A stretch of DNA of 64,000 nucleotides from NCBI GenBank assembly GCA_949825065.1, contig OX463838.1:1364001-1428000 (forward strand), read 5' to 3'. The stretch is from Odontocerum albicorne (lineage: Eukaryota > Arthropoda > Insecta > Trichoptera > Odontoceridae). Under the pieces are notes generated by a model. That model searched no databases, was not told the origin of the DNA, and saw nothing but the letters and a program-made list of their open reading frames with translations. Positions 55,413 through 64,000 of this stretch are shown here, piece by piece; within the stretch, counting starts at the first letter, position 1; the number at the start of each line of letters is the position of its first letter. Made by a program: the position numbers and the translations under genes.

Positions 55413-55933
55413 AAAGTGGAACTTCGGTTATCGAACGTATCGCATCTCGAACATATTGTCTTAATTTGATTATATAACATGCATTTTGATTTGATTATAT
55501 AACATGCATTTTGATTTGATTATATAACATGCATTTTGATTTGATTATATAACATGCATTTTCAATGACAAAGCCATGTCTCACTTCAGATTATTTTATA
55601 AATGCATGCGAAATCAATCCTCATTGGACAGGTTTGAAACAGAAAAGTGAAAGTCTCCAGAAGGACAGATATCCGACATTTTTATCTAAGGTGATTCCCT
55701 TTTCAAACAATAACATTTCTCCTTCTCTCCACCTTACACTTACGCCGCCATCAGCTATCCTCAGTACAGGTAAAGTGCAGTTAAATTCTCATTTAATAAA
55801 TATTTGTATTGGTTGCTGCGCTGTCTATTTTATGTGGATTAATCCAATCTACATTATTTCTTACAGGAAAAATTGATTCGGTTTTCGAACACCCTTCTGG
55901 AATGTATTAAGTTCAAAACCCGAGGTTCCACTG
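55413..55933. mobile_element. pogo/Tigger-type MITE with internal array
   Basis: Ends AGTGGAACTTCGGTTATCG and (inverted) CAGTGGAACCTCGGGTTTTG; TA on the right. Four 25-bp units (TTGATTATATAACATGCATT) fill 55464-55562. Confidence 0.8.
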
Positions 55934-56114
55934 TATTTATTTAGAGCATGCGATTACATAATTGAAATTGTATTTAATATATTATCTAATTGTTAACTGT
56001 AAATGATTAAAACCTTAACTTTAAAACTATTATAGTAATAAGAGATATCTGCTGGATTCCAACTTAACTGGAGACACTCCTAGCATTCCCAAGGTACAGG
56101 ACTTCTGCTAATTA

Positions 56115-56850
56115 CGAGGCATATCCAGAAACTAAGTGTACTGAATTTTTGTAAGTTACAATTTTTTTATTTAAACAAAAAAATTACGTGGTTACCGTAG
56201 TACATATGTAAGCTATTTTTCGACATAGTCGCCATTCCTCTCAACGCAGGTGGTGAAGCGGGGTACAACTTTTTGATGCCTTCCTCGAAGTAGTTTCCCG
56301 CCAACTCCTCCGTCCACTTCTCCACCTCCTCCTTTACCTTCTCGTCGGTTGAAAACCTTTTTCCACCCATGTGCAGCTTCAGGGAGGTAAAGAGATAGTA
56401 ATCTGAAGGTGCTAGGTCAGGGGAATGCGCGGGATGGTTCAGGACATCCCATTTAAACGAGGAGAGCAGTTCCTTCGTGGCGTTGGCCGTGTGTGGTCTT
56501 TTTGGTTTAAATGGGATGTCCTGAACCATCCCGCGCATTCCCCTGACCTAGCACCTTCAGATTACTATCTCTTTACCTACCTGAAGCTGCACATGGGTGG
56601 AAAAAGGTTTTCAACCGACGAGGAGGTAAAGGAGGTGGAGAAGTGGACGGAGGGGTTGGCGGGAAACTACTTCGAGGAAGGCATCAAAAAGTTGTACCCC
56701 GCTTCACCACCTGCATTGAGAGGAATGGCGACTATGTCGAAAAATAGCTTACATATGTACTACATACGGTAACCACGTAATTTTTTTGTTTAAATAAAAA
56801 AAATTGTAACCTACAAAAATTCAGTACACTTAGTTTCTGGATATGCCTTG
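56115..56850. mobile_element. palindromic mariner made of two 3' halves
   Basis: Both ends are the 3' terminal repeat of the 13021-type mariner (CGAGGCATATCCAGAAAC), TA-flanked. The left arm (56115-56502) carries the 3' transposase part on the minus strand and the right arm (56503-56850) on the plus strand. Each arm has SPDLAPSDYYLF and a frameshift before the C-terminus. Confidence 0.95.
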
Positions 56851-56944
56851 TACATTGATCCTCGTTTCATGTTTTTCTACATTACACCAACAATATTATA
56901 GGTAAAAACATTTTTAACACCTCAGACAAGGTAGATAAACTAAA

Positions 56945-57170
56945 GGATCTTTCATATTGAGCGGTTTTTTTAATTCTTGGATAAAACACAGATGGCGTCG
57001 CGAACTTGCCTGTGTCTTGTCACATTTGAGAAGTGTAATGTATGACATTTATAAAAATGGAGTTGTATACAATACAACAATGTGTTCAAATTGAGAATTA
57101 TTTTATGTATTGTAATCTCCGGAAACGGCGATGTTAATTGACCACCAAGATCATGTGATCTGACACCGTT
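56945..57170 (+). mobile_element. Tc1/mariner-superfamily element, 5' fragment, copy 2
   Basis: Matches 31255-31465 from TTGAGCGGTTTTTTTAAT to TGTGATCTGACACCGTTT, where it ends abruptly. Confidence 0.85.
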
Positions 57171-57549
57171 TAAGTTATAAAATATTTATATGTGTGGCCC
57201 ATCAAAGACTTGCAATGTTTTATTTGGCCCACCAAATGTAACCAAATATCAAACACAAAAAAAAATATCAATCAAATCTTGGGGTGACGCCTACGTCCGA
57301 TATACACATCCATCTCGCTCGACTCAACGGTCGACCGTCGGCTGGTTGCTTATAACTGGCTGCTCAACATTTTGGCTGCCGTAGCCAGGCTGCCTAGTGC
57401 GCGGACGCCCTTAAGTACTACTTTGATAATAAACCGGGATCATTCTGCATGCAAAGAGCCTCGGAATAGGAGGTAAAAACACATGTAGCGGAGATTAATG
57501 TAATTAGTGGAAAAACAAAGTAATGTATTGTTAAATATTTTAAAATAAC
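57171..57549. other. Downstream of the Ku80 stop
   Basis: Should contain the Ku80 3' UTR. No canonical AATAAA is visible on the minus strand near the stop. Also contains an unrecognised GC-richer block at 57290-57420. Confidence 0.4.
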
Positions 57550-59265
57550 TTAATCAAATAGATCGTCAATTTCACTCACATCTATACCAGCAGGTTTAGA
57601 AATAGATTCAACCACTTCGAGACTCTCGAATGACCGAGCGAAGCTTTCGGAAATTGTGCTCGTGGCGTTCATAGCCATTGTAATCAAGCCGAGGTTATTT
57701 TCAACAATCCGCTTAAAGTAATTAAATTTCATCTTCTCCAAAAGGGTACATTTTAATTTTATCAACCATTCATTGTAAATTGTGGGATATTTTACAAAGC
57801 ATTCATCACGTATAACTTTTGTCGCCGACAGAGGCTTTACGTAATCGTCTCCGAAAGATTTAATCACAAGTTCCTCGATCACTTCCGTTAATTGTTGGAA
57901 GACTGTAACGAAAGACATTCCAGTCTCTAATAATTCTTTAAAATCTTCTATTGGATTCACTGAACCGACATTGGTTATATTGGATTTTAAAACTGTCGCA
58001 ACTTTAGTATCTTTGATATCGGGTAAGTCTTCCACATTAGCTCTCTTGTCGTCTGCTGCGAGGTTTTTATCTATCCAACGTTTTCCACCTTTGATTTTCT
58101 CAATAACTTTTAATGGGAATAATGTTTTGATTTCTTGCAAAGGCTCCGAAGCTAATGTAGCTACAGAAGAGGGAATTTCCAGTAGTCGTTGAATGTCCGG
58201 CCTCGGAGAAGGCAAAGCACCTTCGGGATTCAAAGCTCTGTGAGCGAGGCAATCATAAATATGTTGCACAACAGGATTTATAGTCGCTTCTATAGAAAAT
58301 AATTCTTTTCCATCTTCGCCGATACGAGACAAATCCATAGTTTTAATCAGGTTATCGATAGCTTTCAACTGTTCATCAGACGGAAGTAATTTCTTTCGAT
58401 TGAGATTAGAAAAAATCATTTGCCTGTGGTCCTCTTTATATGCTAACCCTACCATAGATAAACATTTGTACGTTTTCTTCACTATCGGAAAAAGGACTAC
58501 CATGCGAGGAGCACAATTTTTATAAGTCACTTTTCTAGCGATTATTACAAAACCTAATTTTTTCAATGCGGTAACTAAAGAATCGATCGCTAATTTTGCA
58601 TTATCGTGTTCTTTTCTTGAAAAAACATAAGTAATACCGTCATCTATTAAATCACTCCAATGGATGTTATCTTGTTTAGTAAATGCATATACAGTGAGAC
58701 CTCTGTCACCTGATTCATACTCCATGGACTTGTCTATTTTAGTGAAAGGCACAATAGCCCCGCCGTATCTGTAGCCAGTGATGACATCTTCAAAATTAAC
58801 AATGTCCATGTTATCTTCTTTTTTATAATAAGTTTTAACACTCTCAATAGCGCCAGGAACTGATGTTTCTGTTTTGAATTTGAAGTCATCATCGTTATTT
58901 GGATCTGAACCACTTTTCACCGGATTGTAGCTACTTTTCCATTTGGCCTGTGATGCGGCTTGCCTGATCCTTCCGAACCATGTAATAGGAATTCTTATAT
59001 CAGGGCCAATGCTGAGGTCCACGTGGGTTGGGTGTGGATTGACTGCTTTTTTCTTGTGGAATAATAGCTGTGCGTTTGCATCTTGAAACGTACAAGCAAT
59101 ACAGTCAAGTTCCATTATGAGTGTTTTTAAAATTTTACTATTGATTTCTTGTTGTGAAGTCAAAGGAATCTTTTGGTAACCATCCTCATCATCATCATCA
59201 TCAGCCCAAATCTCTGATCCAAGAATGATTAATTCAATATCCTTCGCTTTGTAACTATCTATGAT
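57550..59265 (-). CDS. XRCC5: Ku80 (XRCC5), 3'-terminal exon, 571 residues
   Basis: Ku80 pairs with Ku70 to form a ring that loads onto broken DNA ends for non-homologous end joining. Acceptor TTTCCTTTACAG, then IIDSYKAKDIEL in phase 0; stop at 57550. Numbered from the exon start: 1-75, end of the von Willebrand A domain; about 90-330, beta-barrel (IRIPITWFGRI, GYRYGGAIVPF, FSNLNRKKLLPSDEQL); 330-430, C-terminal arm (NPVVQHIYDCLAHRALNPEG) and linker; 430-530, Ku80-specific helical C-terminal domain (TNVGSVNPIEDFKELL onwards); 565-571, acidic-hydrophobic tail SEIDDLFD. The order and spacing fit vertebrate Ku80. The N-terminal exons (about 150-200 residues) must lie upstream; I do not find them up to 64000. 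The frame is fully open, so the gene is probably functional. Confidence 0.93.
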   Translation of the reverse strand: MIDSYKAKDIELIILGSEIWADDDDDEDGYQKIPLTSQQEINSKILKTLIMELDCIACTFQDANAQLLFHKKKAVNPHPTHVDLSIGPDIRIPITWFGRIRQAASQAKWKSSYNPVKSGSDPNNDDDFKFKTETSVPGAIESVKTYYKKEDNMDIVNFEDVITGYRYGGAIVPFTKIDKSMEYESGDRGLTVYAFTKQDNIHWSDLIDDGITYVFSRKEHDNAKLAIDSLVTALKKLGFVIIARKVTYKNCAPRMVVLFPIVKKTYKCLSMVGLAYKEDHRQMIFSNLNRKKLLPSDEQLKAIDNLIKTMDLSRIGEDGKELFSIEATINPVVQHIYDCLAHRALNPEGALPSPRPDIQRLLEIPSSVATLASEPLQEIKTLFPLKVIEKIKGGKRWIDKNLAADDKRANVEDLPDIKDTKVATVLKSNITNVGSVNPIEDFKELLETGMSFVTVFQQLTEVIEELVIKSFGDDYVKPLSATKVIRDECFVKYPTIYNEWLIKLKCTLLEKMKFNYFKRIVENNLGLITMAMNATSTISESFARSFESLEVVESISKPAGIDVSEIDDLFD

Positions 59266-59359
59266 CTGTAAAGGAAACGCACACATAAATACACGTATGA
59301 ATCTAATATTTACTGTTATGCGGTTTTTTAAAATGAACATAGACTGTTTAAGAATTTAA

Positions 59360-59971
59360 CCTTTCCTTCCCTGTGTTGGGTATCTTCTACACGTTGCTTC
59401 TAATAACCATCAATATCTCTATAAATATAATAAATACAAGGTTAAGATTTTAGGTATTCCTCCATAATATATTTACGCATTGATTTAAAAAATAATATTA
59501 ATAATAATCAGAGTTTATCGACTATATCGTGGGTATTTTGTGAAGATCGGAAACAAATTCGCATTTAAACGCTGTGAGTGCCTCGATCTTGTGTCTTGAC
59601 GATAGGTGAAGAGTATGCGGGAAGCGCGACACTATATTCGCATCTCACTCTTGCATACTCCACTGAATTGCGAGGAGCTCAATTGTCTCAATCGTCACAA
59701 GCGTAAGCCACTACTGTTCCGCGCCGCAGTTGCTTCTGAGCTTGCTAATAGATTAGACGTACGCCCGTTCCGTGAGCGTTGCCAGATGGTTTTTTAATGT
59801 TTTCAGCAAATAAATCTCAATTATTATAATTTTTAACTTCAATTATAATGAATTAAGGGGATTATCTATGAATGTTCTTATTTTTCCGATTTAAAATCGC
59901 AAATTTTTTATTGCGTACTCACTACCCAACACCGTAACACGCGTATTATTTTTATCACCGTAAGGGAAGGG
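59360..59971. mobile_element. piggyBac-type MITE, young subfamily, copy 4 (inverted)
   Basis: TTAA at 59356-59359 and 59972-59975; inverted relative to copies 1-3 and slightly diverged. It begins 94 bp upstream of the Ku80 exon acceptor, inside the intron. Confidence 0.9.
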
Positions 59972-60139
59972 TTAAAATGAACTTAAGACTGTTTAAGAAT
60001 TTAAGTAAGGCAGATTACAAGCTAAAATCATAATAATAATAAAAGGACAATTTATATAGTGCTGTATAGAGAGCACCCTAACTCAAGACTCAGACTCAAT
60101 ATTATCGACAGGTTAAAAATACTAAAACAAACATATATA

Positions 60140-60693
60140 CAGGGTCTTTCAAATCGAGCGGTTTTTTTAAATTATTTTTTTAATTATTTGAATAAAACAC
60201 ACAATTTGCTTTGATTTCAAAAAACTTTTTATTGGTCATTGAAGTATAATGTACGACATTTAAACACAATAAACAATATCCGCCAAATGTCCACCTCTTG
60301 CAGCTCCACAGATATCCACTCTTTTGTCAAAATTTTCGATGACATTTTGGCATAATTGCGGTTGTAACTCACCAATAACGCGAATAATTTCATCCTTCAG
60401 CTCAGGAATTGATCGGGGGTCATTTTTATAGATGTGGATTTTCACGTAACCCCAGAGAAAATAGTCCAACGGTGTCAATCACATGATCTTGGTGGCCAAT
60501 TAACATCACCGTTTCCGGAGATTACAATAGATACAATAATTCTCAATTTGAACGCGTTGTTATATTGTATACGACTCCATTTTTATAAATGCCATACATT
60601 ACACTTCTCAAATGTCACAAGATCCAGGCAAGTTCGCGACGCCATCTGTGTTTTATCCAAGAATTAAAAAAAACGCTCAATTTGAAAGACCCT
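60140..60693 (-). mobile_element. Tc1/mariner-superfamily element, deleted, copy 3
   Basis: Both ends present (GGGTCTTTCAAATCGAGCGG and its inverted match). The minus strand encodes TPLDYFLWGYVKIHIYK to LADIVYCV (60478-60260). Same internal deletion as the copy at 31254, so the deleted form itself multiplied. Confidence 0.9.
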
Positions 60694-60939
60694 ATATCTA
60701 AAAAAAAATTAAGTGTGAGGATAGAAAGGTAGTGACTACAGCCATTAGATTAGGTACTTCCCTGCATCTGTATATATATTCAGAAAAACATATTTGGTAA
60801 GAAAACCGCAGAAGACTTATCAAGAGAAGGAACTACAAAGAAACCTTCGTAGATCTTTCAATATCTCATAGAACCACATTAGGCTTTAAATGTAGTGTAG
60901 TATATGTGTGTAGTGTTCATATACAAGCATAAATTTTAA
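60694..60939. other. Spacer with low-copy repeat
   Basis: 60715-60790 resembles 53915-53990. Nothing else recognised. Confidence 0.35.
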
Positions 60940-61100
60940 TAAGATCTCCTAAAAAAGTTATTGTCTTCAATTGCTTCTTAAAACTGCAAACGCCACCCAT
61001 ATCTCTAATACCAAGAGGCAGACCATTTCGCATCAAAGAACCAGCAACGGTAAAAGCTCAATCATAATATCCTCCTCTTTTGATTGATTCAGAACAATCC
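60940..61100 (-). pseudogene. CR1-like LINE C-terminal fragment
   Basis: Minus strand reads RGGYYD, AFTVAGSLMRNGLPLGIRD and MGGVCSFKKQLKTI with small disruptions, matching 43420-43590. Confidence 0.6.
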
Positions 61101-61374
61101 ACTATAATAGTATTTATAACTAGATAACAATTCTTACACTAGTTATTTAGCAAGAACAAGTCCACTCGTTCAGGCTACTTGTATTCCATCACATTCACTC
61201 AGACCTTGGTCATCCCAGCTAATACTGTAGGTGCAGTAGTCAGGCATGAATATATGTGTATGTGTGTGTATGTATGTGTATATTTGTACCTATATATGTA
61301 TGCATATACATAATTTTTTATTTCATGTAATTTTTTTATTTTATATATTATTTTTAATGTTAATAATTCATGTA
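61101..61374. other. Spacer ending in a TG/TA-rich microsatellite
   Basis: (TGTATG)n-like sequence at 61250-61310 precedes the mariner insertion at 61375. Confidence 0.6.
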
Positions 61375-62324
61375 CGAGGCGTATCCAGAAAGTAAGTGTA
61401 CTGAGGCTCTCACGACCGGATGGATTTTATTTTCGACATGTTGGCTACACTTCCGTGTAGCCTGACCCTTCCCCTCCGCAACGAGACCGGTTCGAGGTTA
61501 GTACGTTGAGAAGTGTCGACGCGACAACACGTTTCGTGAAAAATGTCAAACCAATCTCCCGTCAAGTGCGAAATTTTGTAAGGCAAGAGTTTTTGAGGCG
61601 CTGCAAACTCCATGGAGATGAATTTCTCCGCTCCATCGTTACTGGAGATGAAACTTGGGTTGCACACTAAACGCCTGAAACCAAAAGGCAGTCTCAACAG
61701 TGGCGTCACACCTCTTCACCCTCCGCCAAAAAGTTCAAAACCACAATTTCAGCCAAGAAAATCATGGCATCCGTGTTTTGAGACTGTCAAGGCATAATTT
61801 TAATTGAATATATGCCTCAAGGGGAGACCATCAACTCTGCAAGATACTGTGAGACCCTAAAAAAATTGCGGAGGGCGATTCAAAACAAGAGGAGAGGCAT
61901 GCTGACAAAGGGAGTCTGCCTGCTGCACGACAATGCCAGACCACACACGGCCAACGCCACGAAGGAACTGCTCGCCTCGTTTAAATGGGATGTCCTGAAC
62001 CATCCTGCGCATTCCCCTGACCTAGCACCTTCAGATTACTATCTCTTTACCTCCCTGAAGCTGCACATGGGTGGAAAAAGGTTTTCAACCGACGAGGAGG
62101 TAAAGGAGGAGGTGGAGAAGTGGACGGAGGGGTTGGCGGGAAACTACTTCGATGAAGGCATCAAAAAGTTGATACCCCGCTTCACCACCTGCATTGAGAG
62201 GAATGGCGACTATGTCGAAAAATAGCTTACATATGTACTACGGTAACCACGTAATTTTTTTGTTCAAATAAAAAAAATTGTAACCTACAAAAATTCAGTA
62301 CACTTAGTTTCTGGATATGCCTCG
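61375..62324 (+). mobile_element. mariner element, internally deleted, copy 2
   Basis: Same structure as 13021-13973 with TA on both sides. The transposase remnant has the TAA after GDETWVAH and a further TGA replacing the Trp of VFWD. It is then open from 61812 to NGDYVEK (62225), including LLHDNARPHTA and SPDLAPSDYYLF. Confidence 0.95.
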
Positions 62325-62394
62325 TATATTAAGACACTGTTGTGTCGTTAATTAAATAAATAAATAAATATTTGTTTTATTAGTATTTTTTCAT

Positions 62395-62445
62395 TAGTTT
62401 GTTCTACATGCCCAAACCATCTCATGGCGCTCTTCTTCATCTTAT
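62395..62445 (-). pseudogene. short LINE tail fragment, second RTE-like family
   Basis: GTTCTACATGCCCAAACCAT matches 47090-47120 of the larger copy. Confidence 0.5.
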
Positions 62446-62448
62446 CAG

Positions 62449-62644
62449 AGAAATTCATCTCTATGGAGTTTGCAGCGCCTCAAAAACTCTTGCCTTTTTA
62501 CAAAATTTCGCACTTGGCGGGAGATTGGTTTGACATTTTTCACGAAACGTGTTGTCGCGTCGACACTTCTCAACGTACTGACCTCGAACCGGTCTCGTTG
62601 CGGAAGGGAAGGGTCAGGCTACACGGAAGTGTAGCCAACACATG
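62449..62644 (-). mobile_element. mariner 5'-region fragment, inverted
   Basis: Reverse complement of about 13085-13275, lying 125 bp from the mariner at 61375 and in opposite orientation. Neither terminal repeat is present. Confidence 0.9.
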
Positions 62645-62984
62645 GCCTCATTAGTAGAAAGAGATGCAAGTAGCTTTGCAGAATTAAAACCTTCATACAT
62701 GTTGATGCAGGGTTACTCAACTCCAGAGGCAAAGTATTGTCCTTAATGTTTTGTTTGTATTACGTTATTTATATTAATAAAGGAGAGCACAAAGTTGGTA
62801 GCTATTTCTAAATATTGTTGTGATATTCTGGCGAATACTATATATACTTATATTAAAAATATCTAAATTGTTGCAAAACTCGTTTCCAAGTCTTTGCATA
62901 CGAATTATAGAGGAGTTGATTTTATAGTTAGTATAACAATTTTCGGTATAAAAGGGATTGAGCTGTCTTGTGGATCTAGTGGGG

Positions 62985-63250
62985 ATACGAAATGAAATAC
63001 TTGCGAGTAAGTGAGGAATGGTATGGATAAATATGAATGGAAGGCATGGTAGAGAAAGACAAAGGAAAGTATGGTTGGATCAATTGGATGATATTTTGAA
63101 AGAAGGTAAATATAACAAGTCAGAGAAATCATAGGAGTAGTATGAGAAGATTTGTGGATGTGGAAGAGCAAAATATGTGTCAAGATATGAAAGTCGGGTG
63201 CTCTGTCATTTCTGCCTCTCCCAACAGGGATAAGGTGTGATGGTATGTGA
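62985..63250 (+). pseudogene. LINE tail, second RTE-like family
   Basis: Plus-strand equivalent of 46846-47135 (GAAAGTATGGTTGGATCAAT, GGAAGAGCAAAATATG), ending CAACAGGGATAAGGTGTGAT. Confidence 0.7.
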
Positions 63251-63265
63251 GGTTAACTGTACATA

Positions 63266-63984
63266 CTACCTTGATCAAAAAGTTTTAAGACCGGCCACCG
63301 TGTGGCGCTGTCAGTCACCCGATTGGAATTTTTTTTTTTTGTTAGGTTACCACATCTATCATTGACACTTCCCTCCAAATTTCAGCGTCATAGTTTGACA
63401 TTTGTAAAAGTTACGCTGTACGGAGTACATCTACCTTTGTGCGTGTTTTTAGATTTTTTATAAATTTGAAAATGGCATCAACTGTGCATCAACGAGTTGC
63501 ATTAAATTTTGTGTGAAAAACGGATTTAACGGTCCGCAGACCTTGGAAATGTTGGAGAAGTGTTTTTCGGTGGCACGAACACTTTAGAAGTGATCGTGAG
63601 TCGGTCGAGGATGACGAACGCAGTGGCAGTCGAAAACCATGATTTCCATGAGTTTTTGACCAAAAACAACACGACTACTATCCAGCAGCCTTTGAATTCA
63701 CCTGATCTGGCTCCCTGCGACTTTTTCCTATTCAACCAACTTAAAAAACCGCTTTGCGGAACGCATTACAGCACCCGAGAGGATGTCATGAAAAAATCGA
63801 AGACGGCTCTGATGGACATACCGAAAATTGAGTACCAGCGGTGTTTCGAGGATTGGATCAAGCGCTGGCGTAAGTGCGTTGCAGTCGATGGGGAGTACTT
63901 TGAAGGGGACCATATCGATTTTGATGAATAAACTTGTATTTTCGATTTTATGAATAAAGTCCTAAAACTTTTTGATCAAGGTAG
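63266..63984 (+). mobile_element. mariner element, larger deletion, sister of 40889
   Basis: Ends CTACCTTGATCAAAAAGTTT, TA on both sides. MASTVHQ start at 63472 with an early stop. After a deletion the C-terminus is open (to 63931): SPDLAPCDFFLF, YSTREDVMKKSK, KRWRKCVAVDGEYFEG. Confidence 0.93.
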
Positions 63985-64000
63985 TATTCTCCTTTATTAA

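Overview
This is an AT-rich eukaryotic nuclear window, most likely from an insect. The evidence is spliced minus-strand genes with GT-AG introns, many mariner-type transposons, RTE-like and CR1/Jockey-like LINE tails, Penelope-like sequences, a tRNA-derived SINE, and large numbers of MITEs with TA, TTAA, TAA or 8-bp target duplications. The order of insect cannot be fixed from the sequence. I see no operons, CRISPR arrays, rRNA genes or functional tRNA genes.

Two host genes are supported, both on the minus strand. The first is a ten-exon gene (38049 down to 15861). Its exons join in phase into 2901 nt, giving a 966-residue protein with an N-terminal coiled coil, a long acidic/Ser-rich disordered middle and a C-terminal CAP-Gly domain. 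It is probably a microtubule-associated protein, and I do not recognise its family. The second is the large 3' exon (59265-57550) of Ku80/XRCC5, the DNA-end-binding subunit of non-homologous end joining. It covers the beta-barrel, the C-terminal arm and the Ku80-specific C-terminal domain; the N-terminal von Willebrand A exons were not found here.

Nearly everything else is repeats, often nested. 1-15.8 kb holds a 50-bp satellite, MITE family A, a decayed mariner, a 25-bp satellite split by a hAT element, PIF/Harbinger and Penelope-like palindromes, a 30-bp minisatellite with two insertions, and a mariner. The introns of the CAP-Gly gene (16-37 kb) contain LINEs, hAT, piggyBac-type, PIF and mariner elements. 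One LINE insertion duplicated the 5' splice site of exon 3. 38-57 kb contains a 1.3-kb foldback element, a deleted mariner, SINEs, a pogo/Tigger remnant, a Penelope-like GIY-YIG fragment, two hAT elements at mirror-image sites, and a mariner rearranged into an inverted repeat. 59-64 kb upstream of the Ku80 exon again holds piggyBac-type MITEs and mariners.

At least five mariner/ITm lineages are present. All visible copies are internally deleted, frameshifted or carry stops, so none is autonomous. The most interesting observations are the splice-donor duplication by a LINE, PIF-type MITEs that keep a MADF-like exon with its splice donor, a short patch of that exon inside a neighbouring hAT element, hammerhead-like motifs in Penelope-like termini, and the atypical CAP-Gly domain.
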